A stretch of DNA of 41,351 bases, from contig JAKBBP010000024.1 of assembly GCA_021808445.1 (NCBI GenBank), forward strand, positions 1 through 41,351, written 5' to 3'. The first letter of the stretch is position 1; each line of letters opens with the position of its first letter. Under the pieces are notes generated by a model that was not told the origin of the DNA, did no database searches, and worked only from the letters and a program-made list of their open reading frames with translations. The translations under genes were made by a program, and so were the position numbers. This DNA is from Pseudomonadota bacterium (GTDB lineage Bacteria > Pseudomonadota > Gammaproteobacteria > Burkholderiales > Burkholderiaceae_C). This document shows, one piece after another, positions 8,322-17,488 of this stretch.

Positions 8322-9627
8322 CCCCGGCGTAGGCGGCGTAGCTGAGCAGCCAGGCGGCACCGATCCACGCCAGTCCGGCGCGCGCGGCCCCGGCGGCCAG
8401 CAGGGCCGCGAACAGGGGCAGCGACGCCAGCTCGCCGAGGGCGATGGCCCGCGCCCTGCCCTGCGCGTACAGCGCGAACAGCGGCACCCAGGCGGCCACG
8501 CGCAGCAGGCTGCCGGCAAAGAACAGCGCGGTGGCGCCTGCGCCAGGGACAAAGCGGCTGCCGTACAGGGCTTCGAAGACGGGCAGGCGCAAGAGCAGCA
8601 ACAGCCCGAAGGCCAGCGCGCTGGCCGGCACCACGGCAAGCGCCGCGGCGCGCAATGCTTCCGCCCAACGCGCGGTGCCCCAGGCACGCCCCAGGCGCGG
8701 CAGGTACAGCACCGACAACACGCTGGCGGCGATGGAGCTCACCCAGTCGGACACCCGCCACAGCGCCTGCAGGCTGGCGGCCGCCTGCCAGGAAAGCCCC
8801 TGGGCGGTGAGCGCGCGCGCGGCCAGCATGGAGGCCGGGCCGAGCACGCCCAGGGCCAGGCCGGCCGGGAGGTAGCGCAGCAGCTCGCCGCGCGCCCTCC
8901 GATCCGCCACCCGGTCCGCGCCCGGGTCCGCCCCCCGGTCCGCCCCCGGAGCGTGAGGCACCGCGCGCAGGGTCCAGGCGGCCACGGCCAGGGACAGCAG
9001 CGCCTGGGCGCCGGCCAGCCAGCGCACCACCGGCAGCCCCCGCACGACGTGTACCGCATGCGCTGCCTGCACCGCCTGCGGAGCCTGCCCGCCCGGCGCG
9101 AACCCGGCGGCCAGCACGCCGACCCCCGCTCCCAGCAAGGCCAGCAGGAGCTGCAGGCGCAATCGCTGCGCGCCCAGCCAGTAGCTGCCGGCCAGGGAGC
9201 CCAGGCTGAGGGCCACGCCGGCCACGCCTGCCAGCACCAGGTCGCCCGGCGGCAGGCCGATGGCGGCGGCCCAGGGCGCCGGCCCCGCCGCCACGCAGCA
9301 CAGCAGGGTCGCCACCGCCGCGCTGAGCGCGCCGCCCAGGCGCAGGGCCGAGCGCAGCAGGACCGCGCGACGCGGCGCATCGCTGCCGGCCGCCAGCACC
9401 GCCAGGCCGCTGCCGATTCCGGCGGCCACGACGCCGACCACCAGGTCCAGCAGGGAGCTCATCTGGCCCCAGGCCACCACGCCCGCGGCGCCGGCGCGCA
9501 GGGCCAGCAGCTTGTCCACCGCCGAGCGCCCGAGCAGACCGGCCAGCGCGATGCCCAGCGGAGCCAGCAGCCGCGCGGGCCGCCCGGGTCGCGCGCCCGG
9601 GCCGGGCGCCTCGGCGGCTCGAGGCAC
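8278..9627 (-). CDS. Polysaccharide/lipid flippase-like multi-pass membrane protein (MOP superfamily)
   Basis: This protein of about 449 residues is built almost wholly of hydrophobic segments, roughly 12. They include LLDLVVGVVAAGIGSGLAVL near the N-terminus and a late cluster LPVFEALYGSRFVPGAGATA. The pattern resembles O-antigen or lipid-linked oligosaccharide flippases, though no sugar-synthesis genes are nearby. The start is taken as the GTG at 9627, four bases after the lysE stop, with GAG close upstream. A loop near 8900-8947 contains four 12-bp repeats encoding GADR-like units (GADRGADPGADRVADR). Family assignment is moderate and substrate is unknown. Confidence 0.6.
   Translation of the reverse strand: MPRAAEAPGPGARPGRPARLLAPLGIALAGLLGRSAVDKLLALRAGAAGVVAWGQMSSLLDLVVGVVAAGIGSGLAVLAAGSDAPRRAVLLRSALRLGGALSAAVATLLCCVAAGPAPWAAAIGLPPGDLVLAGVAGVALSLGSLAGSYWLGAQRLRLQLLLALLGAGVGVLAAGFAPGGQAPQAVQAAHAVHVVRGLPVVRWLAGAQALLSLAVAAWTLRAVPHAPGADRGADPGADRVADRRARGELLRYLPAGLALGVLGPASMLAARALTAQGLSWQAAASLQALWRVSDWVSSIAASVLSVLYLPRLGRAWGTARWAEALRAAALAVVPASALAFGLLLLLRLPVFEALYGSRFVPGAGATALFFAGSLLRVAAWVPLFALYAQGRARAIALGELASLPLFAALLAAGAARAGLAWIGAAWLLSYAAYAGVNLLLLRAARPPRS
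8900..8947. repeat. Four 12-bp tandem repeats inside the flippase gene
   Basis: Units at 8900-8911, 8912-8923, 8924-8935 and 8936-8947 share the core GTCCGC or ATCCGC. They encode an acidic-basic loop of four-residue repeats (GADR/GADP/GADR/VADR) between two membrane segments. The period is a multiple of three, so copy-number change would keep the frame. Confidence 0.8.
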
Positions 9628-9631
9628 GCTC

Positions 9632-10273
9632 TCAGCGCCCCGCCGCCGCCTGCCAGACCAGGCGCAGCCCGAAACTCCCGATGAGCAGCGAGGTCGCGCG
9701 CAACAGGCCGCGGCGCATGCGGGCGTAGGCCGCACGAACCGAGGCTCGCGTGAACAGGGTGGCCAGACTCAGGTGCCAGCCCACCGAGCAACTGAAGATG
9801 GTGGCCACCGCGGCCGCGCGCGCCGACCAGGGCGCGCCGGCGCCCAGCAGCCCGGCGAAGATGGTGGAAAAGAACACCAGCGCCTTGGGGTTGGTCAGGT
9901 TGGTCAGCAGCCCCCTGCCGTAGCTGGCGGGAACCGAGCCGCGCTCCAGGCGCAGCGCTGTCGCGGGCTGCGCTGCGCGCGACTGGCGCCAGATGGAGCG
10001 GGCCAGGACCAGCAGGTAGGCGCCGCCCAGCAGGGCCGCCAGGCGTTGCGCGGGCCCGGCGTGGCCGAGCAGCAGCCCCGAGCCCGCGGCAGCCAGGCAG
10101 GCCAGCAGGGTGCTGCCGCTGGCCACGCCCAGCGCGGTGGCCAGGCCGTGGCGCCGCGACACTTCCAGCGAAGCCTGGGTCACGGCCAGGAAATTGGGCC
10201 CGGGGATGGCCAGCGCCGGGAGGTACACCGCGACCAGCGCGACGAGCAGGCTCCAGGTGCTCGGGTGCCCCAT
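9632..10273 (-). CDS. LysE/RhtB-family amino-acid or metabolite exporter
   Basis: The product has 213 residues and about six membrane segments. LysE-family marks are YLPALAIPGPNFLAVTQASL near the N-terminus and GLLTNLTNPKALVFFSTIFAGLL in the middle. Members export amino acids such as lysine, threonine or homoserine lactone; the substrate cannot be read from sequence. The gene sits one base after the DUF2889 gene's stop codon and four bases before the flippase start, so the three form one leftward unit. Confidence 0.88.
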   Translation of the reverse strand: MGHPSTWSLLVALVAVYLPALAIPGPNFLAVTQASLEVSRRHGLATALGVASGSTLLACLAAAGSGLLLGHAGPAQRLAALLGGAYLLVLARSIWRQSRAAQPATALRLERGSVPASYGRGLLTNLTNPKALVFFSTIFAGLLGAGAPWSARAAAVATIFSCSVGWHLSLATLFTRASVRAAYARMRRGLLRATSLLIGSFGLRLVWQAAAGR

Positions 10274-10274
10274 G

Positions 10275-10886
10275 TCAGCTCCTGTGGAATCGAGGCCAGT
10301 TGCGCATCACCACCTCGCCCTCGGCCCGGTAGGCGTAGCAGCTGTCGATGGGCCGCGGCCGACCGGTCGCGTCCAGCTCCTCGGTGCGCTCGGGGAACTC
10401 GGAGACCAGGGACTGGAAGGCGGTGGTGGCGATGGGTCCCAGCAGCTCCTTGAGGTGGGTGCAGTTGGCGGCATTCGCCAGGCGCTCGCGCACGGCCTTG
10501 TTCCAGCCGGCGACCATGCGCAGGCCCACCAGGGCCTGCAGCGCGGCTCCGGCCTGCGGGCACTCGGTGTAGGGCGCGGCGTCCGTGAAGGCCCGGACCG
10601 CGCGCACGGTGTAGTCGGAATCGAACACCAGGCGCATGCCCAGGTCGTGGATGGGCTCGCCACCCGGCACCACGCGACCGGCGCGCGCGAGTTCCTGCTC
10701 GAAAGGCTTGGTGTCGCGCAGCCGGGCCTCGATTTCATACAGGCCGTCGCTGCGCCGAAAGCCGCGCATTTCGATGCGCCGCAGGTGCAGTTCCTCGCGC
10801 GTGACGGAGGCGGAGAAGGGGTCGTCGGCGGAACGGGCCGCGCAGGCGGCGGCTGCTGGCATCGAGGGGGGATCTGTGGGGGTCAC
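10275..10886 (-). CDS. DUF2889 domain protein
   Basis: The 203-residue protein carries the DUF2889 pattern: REELHLRRIEMRGFRRSDGLYEIEARLRDTKPF, then GEPIHDLGMRLVFDSDYTVRAV, then ANCTHLKELLGPIATTAFQ. The family is common in Burkholderiales and has no established function. The start shown is a GTG; an ATG 24 bases downstream (10862) is possible, and neither has a strong ribosome binding site. The conserved part begins near residue 26, so the choice does not affect the domain. Confidence 0.75.
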   Translation of the reverse strand: MTPTDPPSMPAAAACAARSADDPFSASVTREELHLRRIEMRGFRRSDGLYEIEARLRDTKPFEQELARAGRVVPGGEPIHDLGMRLVFDSDYTVRAVRAFTDAAPYTECPQAGAALQALVGLRMVAGWNKAVRERLANAANCTHLKELLGPIATTAFQSLVSEFPERTEELDATGRPRPIDSCYAYRAEGEVVMRNWPRFHRS

Positions 10887-10979
10887 GGCGGGAATCCAGG
10901 CGTCTGGGCAAGCCGGCGCTCCGGCGGGCCCGGGTCGCGGGCGGCCTGCCCTTCAGCGATCCAGCAGCATATCCGCTTT

Positions 10980-11006
10980 CCCGGCCGGGCCCTTCGACCG
11001 GCCGGG
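10980..11006. terminator. Possible terminator hairpin after the TauE gene
   Basis: A 9-bp perfect stem (CCCGGCCGG / CCGGCCGGG) with a 9-base loop lies 23 bases beyond the TauE stop codon on the minus strand. There is no run of T after it, so intrinsic termination is only a possibility. Confidence 0.4.
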
Positions 11007-11028
11007 CCGGCGCCCCGATGCCTGGCGC

Positions 11029-11763
11029 CTACCGCAGGGCCTGCGCCAGCAGGACCAGACCGATGGCGATGAGCCCGGCATGCACGTAGCGCACGAATCC
11101 CTGGGGGTGCAGGCGGGCGTTGATCCAGCGGCCGAGCAGCAGGGCGGGAATCGCCGCCGGCAGGCACAGGAGGTAGTAGCGGGTCAGCTCGGGCACCCAC
11201 AGGCCGCTGAGCCGGTAGCCGACCAGAGCCAGCAGGCTGGCCGGCAGGAAGTAGCCCTGCAAGGTGGCGCGGAACTGCTGCGAATTCCAGCGCCGCATGG
11301 TGCCGTAGACCACCAGCGGCGGGCCGTTCATGCCGTAGGCGGCGCCCAGCACCCCTGCACAGAAGCCGCAGCCCAGCAGCCAGGGCAGACGGTCGGTCTG
11401 CAGATGGGGAGGCTTGCGCCCCAGCAGCCCGTAGGCGGCGAAGCCGATGATCAGCAGGGCCAGCCCCAGCTTGACCGCAAGCTGGTAGGGGCTGGCCAGC
11501 AGCAGCAGGCCGCAGGGGATGCCCGCCAGCGAGGGCAGCAGCAAGCCCAGGCTGCCGCGCAGGTGCACGTGGCGCCAGTCCTGCACCACCACGACGGCGG
11601 CGATGGTGATGGACAGAAGCACCACCAGCGGGGTGACCAGGCGCAGCGGCAGCGCCAGGGCCAGGAGCGGCACCGCGAACAAGGCCTCGCCGAAACCGAA
11701 GGTGGAACGGATCAGGGTGGCCACGAACACGATGCCGAGCATGTACGGCAGGGGATGGTGCAT
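11029..11763 (-). CDS. TauE/SafE-family sulfite/anion exporter-like permease
   Basis: This 244-residue membrane protein has about eight hydrophobic segments and the TauE/SafE marks: [24 protein letters not shown] near the N-terminus and [22 protein letters not shown] in the second repeat half. The family is linked to export of sulfite, sulfoacetate and other anions; the substrate is unknown. I chose the ATG at 11763 over 11793 because the extra ten residues ([10 protein letters not shown]) are not family-like. It is divergent from the alcohol dehydrogenase gene, with 59 bases between the starts that must hold both promoters. Confidence 0.85.
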   Translation of the reverse strand: MHHPLPYMLGIVFVATLIRSTFGFGEALFAVPLLALALPLRLVTPLVVLLSITIAAVVVVQDWRHVHLRGSLGLLLPSLAGIPCGLLLLASPYQLAVKLGLALLIIGFAAYGLLGRKPPHLQTDRLPWLLGCGFCAGVLGAAYGMNGPPLVVYGTMRRWNSQQFRATLQGYFLPASLLALVGYRLSGLWVPELTRYYLLCLPAAIPALLLGRWINARLHPQGFVRYVHAGLIAIGLVLLAQALR

Positions 11764-11822
11764 GGCTCCATTCTGCGCGAAGCTCAGGCACACTTCGTTC
11801 CGGAAAACCTCCAGGAGATGGC

Positions 11823-12863
11823 ATGAAGGCCGTGATCTACGAATCCTTCGGCGCCCGCCCGCAAGTGCGCACGGTGCCGGACCCCGCCCCCGAGGCCCAC
11901 GGCGCGGTCCTGCGCGTGATGGCCACCGGCGTGTGCCGCAGCGACTGGCATGGCTGGGTGGGGCATGACCCCGACATCCGCCTGCCCCATGTGCCGGGGC
12001 ACGAGTTCTCGGGCGTGGTGGCGGCCGTCGGCAGGGAGGTACGGCGCTGGAAGGTGGGGGACCGGGTCACCATGCCCTTTGTCGCCGGCTGCGGCAGCTG
12101 CCCGCAATGCCATGCCGGCAACCAGCAGGTGTGCGACCACCAGTTCCAGCCGGGTTTCACGCACTGGGGCTCCTTCGCCGAGTACGTGGCCGTGCACCAG
12201 GCGGACCTGAACCTGGTGCGCCTGCCCGAAGCGATGGAGTTCACCACCGCCGCCAGCCTGGGCTGCCGCTTCGTCACCTCCTACCGCGCCGTGGTGGACC
12301 AGGCGCGCACCTCGGCGGGGCAATGGGTGGCCGTGCACGGCTGCGGCGGCGTGGGCCTGTCGGCGGTGATGATCGCCAGCGCGGCCGGAGCCCGCGTGGT
12401 GGCGGTGGACATCGCCGACGACAAACTGGCGCTGGCGCGCGAGCTGGGCGCCAGCGCCACGGTGAACGCCACCGGGGTGGCCGACGTGGTGGAGGCGGTG
12501 CGCGAGATCACGGGTGGAGGCGCCCATGTGTCGCTGGATGCGCTGGGCCACCCCGGCACCTGCTTCAACTCCATCGCCTGCCTGCGCAAGCGCGGCCGGC
12601 ACGTGCAGGTGGGGCTGATGCTGGGCGAGCATGCCACGCCCTCGATCCCGATGAGCCGGGTCATCGCCAACGAGCTGGAAATCCTGGGCAGCCACGGCAT
12701 GCAGGCGCACCGCTACGACACCCTGTTCGCCATGCTGGGGCCGGGCGGGCTGGATCCCTCGCGCCTGGTCGGTCGCACCGTGAGCCTGGAGCAGTCCATC
12801 GACGTGCTCACGGGCATGGACAGCTTCCCGGGGGTCGGCGTGACCGTGATCGATACGTTCTGA
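11823..12863 (+). CDS. Zinc-dependent medium-chain alcohol dehydrogenase
   Basis: The 346-residue enzyme has all marks of the zinc MDR family. The catalytic zinc site has C38 in [10 protein letters not shown] and H60-E61 in PGHEF. The structural zinc lobe has C90, C93, C96 and C104. The nucleotide-binding turn is [10 protein letters not shown], followed by VVAVDI, whose Asp suggests NAD preference. It should oxidise an alcohol or reduce an aldehyde; the substrate is not determinable. AGGAG sits six bases before the ATG. It stands alone, divergent from the TauE gene. Confidence 0.9.
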   Translation: MKAVIYESFGARPQVRTVPDPAPEAHGAVLRVMATGVCRSDWHGWVGHDPDIRLPHVPGHEFSGVVAAVGREVRRWKVGDRVTMPFVAGCGSCPQCHAGNQQVCDHQFQPGFTHWGSFAEYVAVHQADLNLVRLPEAMEFTTAASLGCRFVTSYRAVVDQARTSAGQWVAVHGCGGVGLSAVMIASAAGARVVAVDIADDKLALARELGASATVNATGVADVVEAVREITGGGAHVSLDALGHPGTCFNSIACLRKRGRHVQVGLMLGEHATPSIPMSRVIANELEILGSHGMQAHRYDTLFAMLGPGGLDPSRLVGRTVSLEQSIDVLTGMDSFPGVGVTVIDTF

Positions 12864-12867
12864 GCGC

Positions 12868-12925
12868 CCAGCCCCCCCGGAGGGGGTGGGCGACGCGCCG
12901 CCCGGATCGCCCGGGCGACGCGCGG
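12868..12925. terminator. Hairpin-rich convergent intergenic region
   Basis: Between the convergent dehydrogenase and periplasmic-protein genes there are two potential hairpins: C-rich against G-rich (CCCAGCCCCC / GGGGGTGGG, imperfect) and CGCCCGG / CCGGGCG. No T-tract is present. It plausibly ends both transcripts. Confidence 0.35.
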
Positions 12926-12932
12926 GTCCGGC

Positions 12933-13349
12933 TTACATCGACTTCTTGATGTCGCCGCAGGCCACGTACTTCTTGATGTCCTTGGCGCTCTCGTGCACGT
13001 TGATGGCCATCGGGCTGGCCAGCAGGGTGTCGATGGACACCGGCACGACGGTGCTGGACTTGCCGCCCTTGACCGGCAGCAGGCCGAACTTGGGCTTGGG
13101 ATCGAGCTTGTCGCAGGTACCGGGGTGGATGTGCGCGGGTTGCGCCACGCCGGCCGGGCCGCCTTGCAGGTGGATCTGCACCAGGGTGCCCTTGCCGTGC
13201 GGCGTGAGGGTGGCATAGCCGGTCTCGCCCGAGCCGTTCTGCGCGGCCAGCTCGATCTTCAGGCCGTGCATGTCGGCCGCCCATACGGGAGCCTGAGCAG
13301 CCAAGCCAACGCCCATCGCAATCGCCACAGTAGTCAGAAGTTTGTTCAT
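12933..13349 (-). CDS. Small exported protein, CHRD/SodC-like in pattern
   Basis: The 138-residue protein has a clear signal peptide (MNKLLTTVAIAMGVGLAAQAPVWA, cleavage after AWA-like VWA). The mature part has an alternating beta pattern and histidine motifs AHIHPGTC and INVHESAKD, with a C-terminal Cys (VACGDI) that may pair with the Cys of HPGTC. This layout resembles periplasmic proteins with a Cu,Zn-SOD-like or CHRD fold, but the full SOD metal set is not present. Function is unknown. AGGGGA lies about seven bases before the ATG at 13349. It is a single-gene unit. Confidence 0.7.
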   Translation of the reverse strand: MNKLLTTVAIAMGVGLAAQAPVWAADMHGLKIELAAQNGSGETGYATLTPHGKGTLVQIHLQGGPAGVAQPAHIHPGTCDKLDPKPKFGLLPVKGGKSSTVVPVSIDTLLASPMAINVHESAKDIKKYVACGDIKKSM

Positions 13350-13434
13350 TGGGTATCCCCTTGGGTAGTCGAACATTCGACCGGCAAAGATGGTAGGAAG
13401 GGCCTTACAACCACACACTGTACGGGGTTTTCCA

Positions 13435-13458
13435 GTGCGCCCAGGCGCCTGGGCGCAC
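13435..13458. terminator. 24-bp perfect palindrome downstream of DUF1501
   Basis: The half-site GTGCGCCCAGGC is followed directly by its exact complement, without a loop. Its core GCCCAGGCGCCT recurs at 13474-13485, overlapping the DUF1501 stop. Lying 26 bases beyond that stop, it could end the DUF1800-DUF1501 transcript or bind a dimeric protein. Confidence 0.5.
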
Positions 13459-13484
13459 GGCCGGAGCCCCCTTGCCCAGGCGCC

Positions 13485-14696
13485 TCACAACAGGCTCAGG
13501 CGCGCCGGCCGGCTGCCCGGGAACACGGCCTGCAGGCGCTGCGTGTCCAGGCCCCAGAGCTGGGCGAACAGGCCTCCCAGCAAGGCGCGGTCGTCGGTGA
13601 GCACCGGGTAGTCGCGGTTCTGGTTCAGGGTGGCGGGGGAGAGCACGACCTGCTCGCCCACGATGCGCCGCCCGCGCAGGCCGCCGCCCAGCACCCAGTA
13701 CACGCTGCCGTGCCCGTGGTCGGTACCCCGGTTGCCGTTTTCCCGGAAGGTGCGGCCGAATTCGCTGATCACCACCACCGTGGTGTTGCGCCAGGCCGGG
13801 CCCAGGCTGCGCGCCAGCGCGGCCAGGCCCTCGCCCAGTGCGGCCAGCTTGTCGGCGAGCTGCCCGTGCGCGCCGTTGGTGGAAGCCTCGTAGACATGGG
13901 TGTCCCATCCGCCGACGTCGATGAAACCCAGGTCGAAGCTGTCGCGCATGAGCCCGCCGATGCGCGTGGCCTCGGCCACGAAGCCGCGGGGCGCCACCGC
14001 GCCGCGACTGGCGGCGCGCATCTCGGCGTTCCAGTCGGTGGCGTGCATGTCGCGCGCCACCGTGGACTGCACCTCGAAGCCCTCGCGCACCGAGGCGCCT
14101 TGCGCGGTGCCGCCCCACATCCGCTCCAGCAGGCTTTGCTGGGCCGGAGCGATGCCGGGTCGACCGGCGCTGGCGATGGCCAGGTTGGGAACACGCCGGG
14201 GCCCGCGCAGGGACAGGGGAAGTTGCGCGCTGAAGGCCATGGGCCGGGTGCCGGCGCCGAGCTGAAGCAGCAGGCGGTTGAGAAAGCCGTCGTCGTAGCT
14301 GTGGGTCTGCGGGCCCTGGCCGAGTTCGATGTGGTCCTGGGTCTCGAAGTGGCTGCGACTCAGGTCCTGGGTGCCCACGAAGGGCACGAAGGCGAGCTGG
14401 CCGGCCTGCCACAGCGGCAGCATGCTGTCGCGCAGCGAGGGATGCAGCGCCCAGTCGGCGTCCAGCGCGATGGCCGCATCGGCGCCGCCGCCGGGGCGCG
14501 GCACGGCGATGTGGGGGCGCGACTCGTAATAGAAGTCGCAGCTGTAGGGCACCAGCATGTTGGCGGCGTCGTAGGCCCCGCGCAGGAACACCAGGATGAA
14601 CTTGGCGCCCGAGGATGCGGGGGCGGCCCACAGTGTGGTGGCCGGCAGGCCGAGAGCGGCGGCCGCGGCGGCCTTCAGTACGTGACGTCGTTGCAT
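13485..14696 (-). CDS. DUF1501 family exported protein
   Basis: This 403-residue protein has a twin-arginine signal (MQRRHVLKAAAAAALG, then ATTLWAAP). The DUF1501 body includes FILVFLRGAYDAANMLVPY, GWDTHVYEAS, VVVISEFGRTFRENGNRGTDHGHGSVYWVLGGGL. The family belongs to the alkaline phosphatase/sulfatase-like superfamily, but no activity is established for it. It nearly always sits beside a DUF1800 gene, as here: the DUF1800 gene ends 112 bases upstream on the same strand. The two are likely exported and act together in or outside the periplasm. Confidence 0.9.
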   Translation of the reverse strand: MQRRHVLKAAAAAALGLPATTLWAAPASSGAKFILVFLRGAYDAANMLVPYSCDFYYESRPHIAVPRPGGGADAAIALDADWALHPSLRDSMLPLWQAGQLAFVPFVGTQDLSRSHFETQDHIELGQGPQTHSYDDGFLNRLLLQLGAGTRPMAFSAQLPLSLRGPRRVPNLAIASAGRPGIAPAQQSLLERMWGGTAQGASVREGFEVQSTVARDMHATDWNAEMRAASRGAVAPRGFVAEATRIGGLMRDSFDLGFIDVGGWDTHVYEASTNGAHGQLADKLAALGEGLAALARSLGPAWRNTTVVVISEFGRTFRENGNRGTDHGHGSVYWVLGGGLRGRRIVGEQVVLSPATLNQNRDYPVLTDDRALLGGLFAQLWGLDTQRLQAVFPGSRPARLSLL

Positions 14697-14808
14697 GATC
14701 CAGGCTCCCTGGGGTTGAAGGGCCGGCGCCGGGCTGTCGCCCGGGCCGCGCGGCGGGGTCCCGCGGATGGCGTTCGTGTCGTCATGGGTGGGCGGGACGG
14801 GACGGTGC

Positions 14809-16593
14809 CTACTGATTCATGAATTCTGGCGAGGCCAGCCACAGGGCATTCCAGCGCGGGCGCGGGCCGGCCTGGGCCAGGGCCTGGCGCGTGGCCTCGC
14901 TCAGGGTGGGCTGGGCCGCGAGGTACACGGCACTGTGCGCCAGGTCGGGCGCCCTTCGGCGCGGGCGCTGCAGGGGCACGGCAGCGGCCATGTTTTCCAG
15001 GCCCGGGGAACGCCCCGGTGCCTGCATGGAGCCCTGCATGGAGTCCTGCATGCCATCCTGCATGGACGCCTGCTGCATGCCATCCTGTGTCTGGCCCGGC
15101 AACGGCCCGTCCTCGCGCAGGAAGGCCGGCTCGGCGGCGAACAGCATGGGGGCCCCGGCCCCGAATTGCTGGGCGATGCGGAATCGGGTGGTCATCGCGC
15201 CGGAGCCGTCCCATGCGCCGGCACCGACGGGGTAGCCGTCGGGGGTGCTGCGGCCGAACAGCGGCTCGCCCAGCGCGGCCAGCGCGCCGATCATGGGCTG
15301 GGGATTGCGGATGATGCGCGGCCCGGCCAGGCCGGCACGCACGGTGGAGATCACGTAGCGCATCGGGTCCTTGAACTGGGGTTCGGCCAGGCTGGCCGCG
15401 AACTGCGGGCTCAGGAACATGGTGCGCAGCACGGCGGAGACGTCGCCGTCGCTGCGCTGCCAGGTGCGCACCATCGCCGCCACCATGGCGGGGTCGGGAT
15501 GGTCGGCCACGAAGTACTGCGCCAGCTCGAAACTCAGGTGCCTGGCGGTCGCGGGGTCGTCGTCCAGCAGGTCGATGACCTGGTCCATTTCATCCACCGA
15601 GTCGCCCTCCAGGGTGTGGCCCAGCACGACCTGGGGCGAGCTGTCGTGGCGCGCGGGGTTGAACACCACCAGCCCGCGCTTCCACACCAGGTCGCGCCAC
15701 ACCGGGCGCACGCGCACGGGGCGATCGATCAGGTCCACGCCGAGGCCGGTGAGCGCATGGGCCAGCCGGGTGACGTCGGTCTGGGTGTAGCCCGAGCCCA
15801 CGCCCAGGGTGTGCAGCTCCATGAGTTCGCGCGCGTAGTTCTCGTTGATGTGCCCTCGGGCGTTCTGGGCGTTGTTCAGGTACAGCAGCATCTGCGGCGA
15901 GAACATGGTGGCCCGCAGCAGGTCCCGGAAATGCCCCAGCGCGTGCGGCGCGATCACCCGGCGCTGGTAGTCGGCCAGCATGGGGCCGACGAGGAATCCG
16001 TGGAACACGTTGAAATGGTTCATCCAGAACCAGTCCAGGCGCTGTTGCAGCTGGTCCGGCGCGTACACCGCCAGCAGCAGCTGCTGGGCCATGGCCTGGC
16101 GGGTCAGCGCGTTCATCTGCCGGTGCAGCGCCTTGAGCCGGGCCTGCACGGCGCCTGCATCGTCCCCGGTGCCCGCCGACGCGGATTTGCGGGACTTGCG
16201 GATCTCGCGCAGTTGCGCGACCAGCGGGGGGATGAATTGCTGCAGCGGCTGGTTCACCGGCAGCGCGTCCAGGGTCTGCTGCAGGGACTCGGGCAGGACG
16301 GGATGGGGGTCGGGCTGCAACTGGGCGTCGAGCAGGCGCGTGGCTCCGAGCTGCTGGAGCTGGCGCAGCTGGGCGGCGTCGGCCCCCCAGCCGATGCGGT
16401 CGAGAAAGGCCACGGGATGGGCGCGGGCGGCCGCGTCCAGTCGCTGCGACGCCGACTCGGCCTGCGAGGGCACCTGGGCCTGGGCCTGCGCCGCGACGGC
16501 CCAGGCGGCGATCACCCATGCGCCAAGCGTCGGCAGCCAGCGCCGGCGCAGCCGGGGCATGGGAAGGGACACGGACAAACCCTGCGCCGTCAT
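14809..16593 (-). CDS. DUF1800 family exported protein
   Basis: The 594-residue protein has an N-terminal signal (RWLPTLGAWVIAAWAVAAQAQA). DUF1800 motifs follow: HPVAFLDRIGWGADAAQL, WFWMNHFNVF, MLLYLNNAQNARGHINENYARELMELHTLGV, and YTQTDVTRLAHALTG. Its function is unknown, and it is the regular partner of DUF1501. The start at 16593 has GGAG six bases upstream; earlier in-frame codons lack a signal-like sequence. Odd feature: near the C-terminus a Met/Gln-rich low-complexity stretch (MQQASMQDGMQDSMQGSMQ) is encoded by 12-bp repeats, which is unusual for the family. Confidence 0.88.
   Translation of the reverse strand: MTAQGLSVSLPMPRLRRRWLPTLGAWVIAAWAVAAQAQAQVPSQAESASQRLDAAARAHPVAFLDRIGWGADAAQLRQLQQLGATRLLDAQLQPDPHPVLPESLQQTLDALPVNQPLQQFIPPLVAQLREIRKSRKSASAGTGDDAGAVQARLKALHRQMNALTRQAMAQQLLLAVYAPDQLQQRLDWFWMNHFNVFHGFLVGPMLADYQRRVIAPHALGHFRDLLRATMFSPQMLLYLNNAQNARGHINENYARELMELHTLGVGSGYTQTDVTRLAHALTGLGVDLIDRPVRVRPVWRDLVWKRGLVVFNPARHDSSPQVVLGHTLEGDSVDEMDQVIDLLDDDPATARHLSFELAQYFVADHPDPAMVAAMVRTWQRSDGDVSAVLRTMFLSPQFAASLAEPQFKDPMRYVISTVRAGLAGPRIIRNPQPMIGALAALGEPLFGRSTPDGYPVGAGAWDGSGAMTTRFRIAQQFGAGAPMLFAAEPAFLREDGPLPGQTQDGMQQASMQDGMQDSMQGSMQAPGRSPGLENMAAAVPLQRPRRRAPDLAHSAVYLAAQPTLSEATRQALAQAGPRPRWNALWLASPEFMNQ
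15021..15083. repeat. 12-bp tandem repeats within the DUF1800 gene
   Basis: Units of the type CCTGCATGGAGC start at 15021, 15033, 15045 and 15057, followed by a 15-bp variant. On the coding strand they encode repeated MQ(D/G)(S/G) units in frame. Confidence 0.85.
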
Positions 16594-16861
16594 GGCAAGC
16601 TCCAGCGGATCCGGGAATCCCGCGGCAGCCTGCCTGCTTGCGCAAGCCCTGCCCGGGGCGTGAAGCGCCCGGACTCCCAGGAATCGGGGCGCATTGCCGC
16701 CCATAACGCTGGCCACCGCGCTCCTGGCGACAGCCGCATTGCGCGAATCTGTGTCCAGATGCTTCGCGTCGCCGCGCACATCCCGCGGGCCACGCACGAA
16801 TGCGGCCGCCGATGCGTGGCAAGCGCTTGGATGGCCCCCGCTTGCACTACAGTCTCGTGCG

Positions 16862-17488
16862 ATGAACCGCCCTGCCCCCACGCGCCCCCTGAGCGACACC
16901 GAGATCGAGCAGCTCGATGAGTTCCTGCTGCGTTCCGAGGCCGAGGACAGCATGACCCTGGACATGCTCGACGGCTACCTGCACGCGCTGGCCGTCGGCC
17001 CGGCGAAGCCCCCGCCCAGGCACTGGTTGCCCCCGATCTGGAGCGAGGACGCCGTGGCCATGGAGCCGCCTGCCCGCGATGCCGCCGAGGCCCGGCGCAT
17101 GGTGGAGCTCGTCACCCGCCTGTACGGGTCCATCGTCGCCGGACTGGAGGACGAGCAAGGCGCCACGATCAGCCCGCTGTGGTCGAGTTTCGAGGACCGG
17201 GGCGTCGAGCGCGAGGATGCGCAGATCTGGGCGGCCGGATTTCTGGCCGGCGTGGACCTGTGCCTGCAGGAATGGCAGCCCTTGCTGGACACCGAGGAAG
17301 GCCGGGCGTGGATGCGCCCGCTGCGCCTGCTGGGCGAGGAGGACCTGGAGCCGCGGGAGCAGGCCCTGAGCGCGACGGCCGCGGCACGTGAGCAACTCAC
17401 CCGGGCGATCCCCGACGCGGTGCTGTCCATGCATGCGTATTGGCGTGCCAGCCGCCGCGCGGCGCTGGAGGGGGTGGACCTGCCATGA
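16862..17488 (+). CDS. UPF0149 (YgfB/YecA-like) family protein
   Basis: The 208-residue protein shows the UPF0149 pattern: LSDTEIEQLDEFLLRS, then MTLDMLDGYLHALAVGP, then WAAGFLAGVDLCLQEWQPLLDTEEGRAWMRPL. It lacks the C-terminal SEC-C zinc motif found in some YecA proteins. Family function is poorly known; YgfB has been linked to regulation in Pseudomonas. It is the first gene of a three-gene operon: its stop codon overlaps the SET-domain gene start as ATGA. The start has no strong ribosome binding site, but the family begins just after it. Confidence 0.85.
   Translation: MNRPAPTRPLSDTEIEQLDEFLLRSEAEDSMTLDMLDGYLHALAVGPAKPPPRHWLPPIWSEDAVAMEPPARDAAEARRMVELVTRLYGSIVAGLEDEQGATISPLWSSFEDRGVEREDAQIWAAGFLAGVDLCLQEWQPLLDTEEGRAWMRPLRLLGEEDLEPREQALSATAAAREQLTRAIPDAVLSMHAYWRASRRAALEGVDLP

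Noticed and set aside
6438..8687. Reading fimT as part of a 749-residue protein
   Set aside because: The prepilin leader fixes the start near 6929; the upstream part is the shadow of the diguanylate cyclase.
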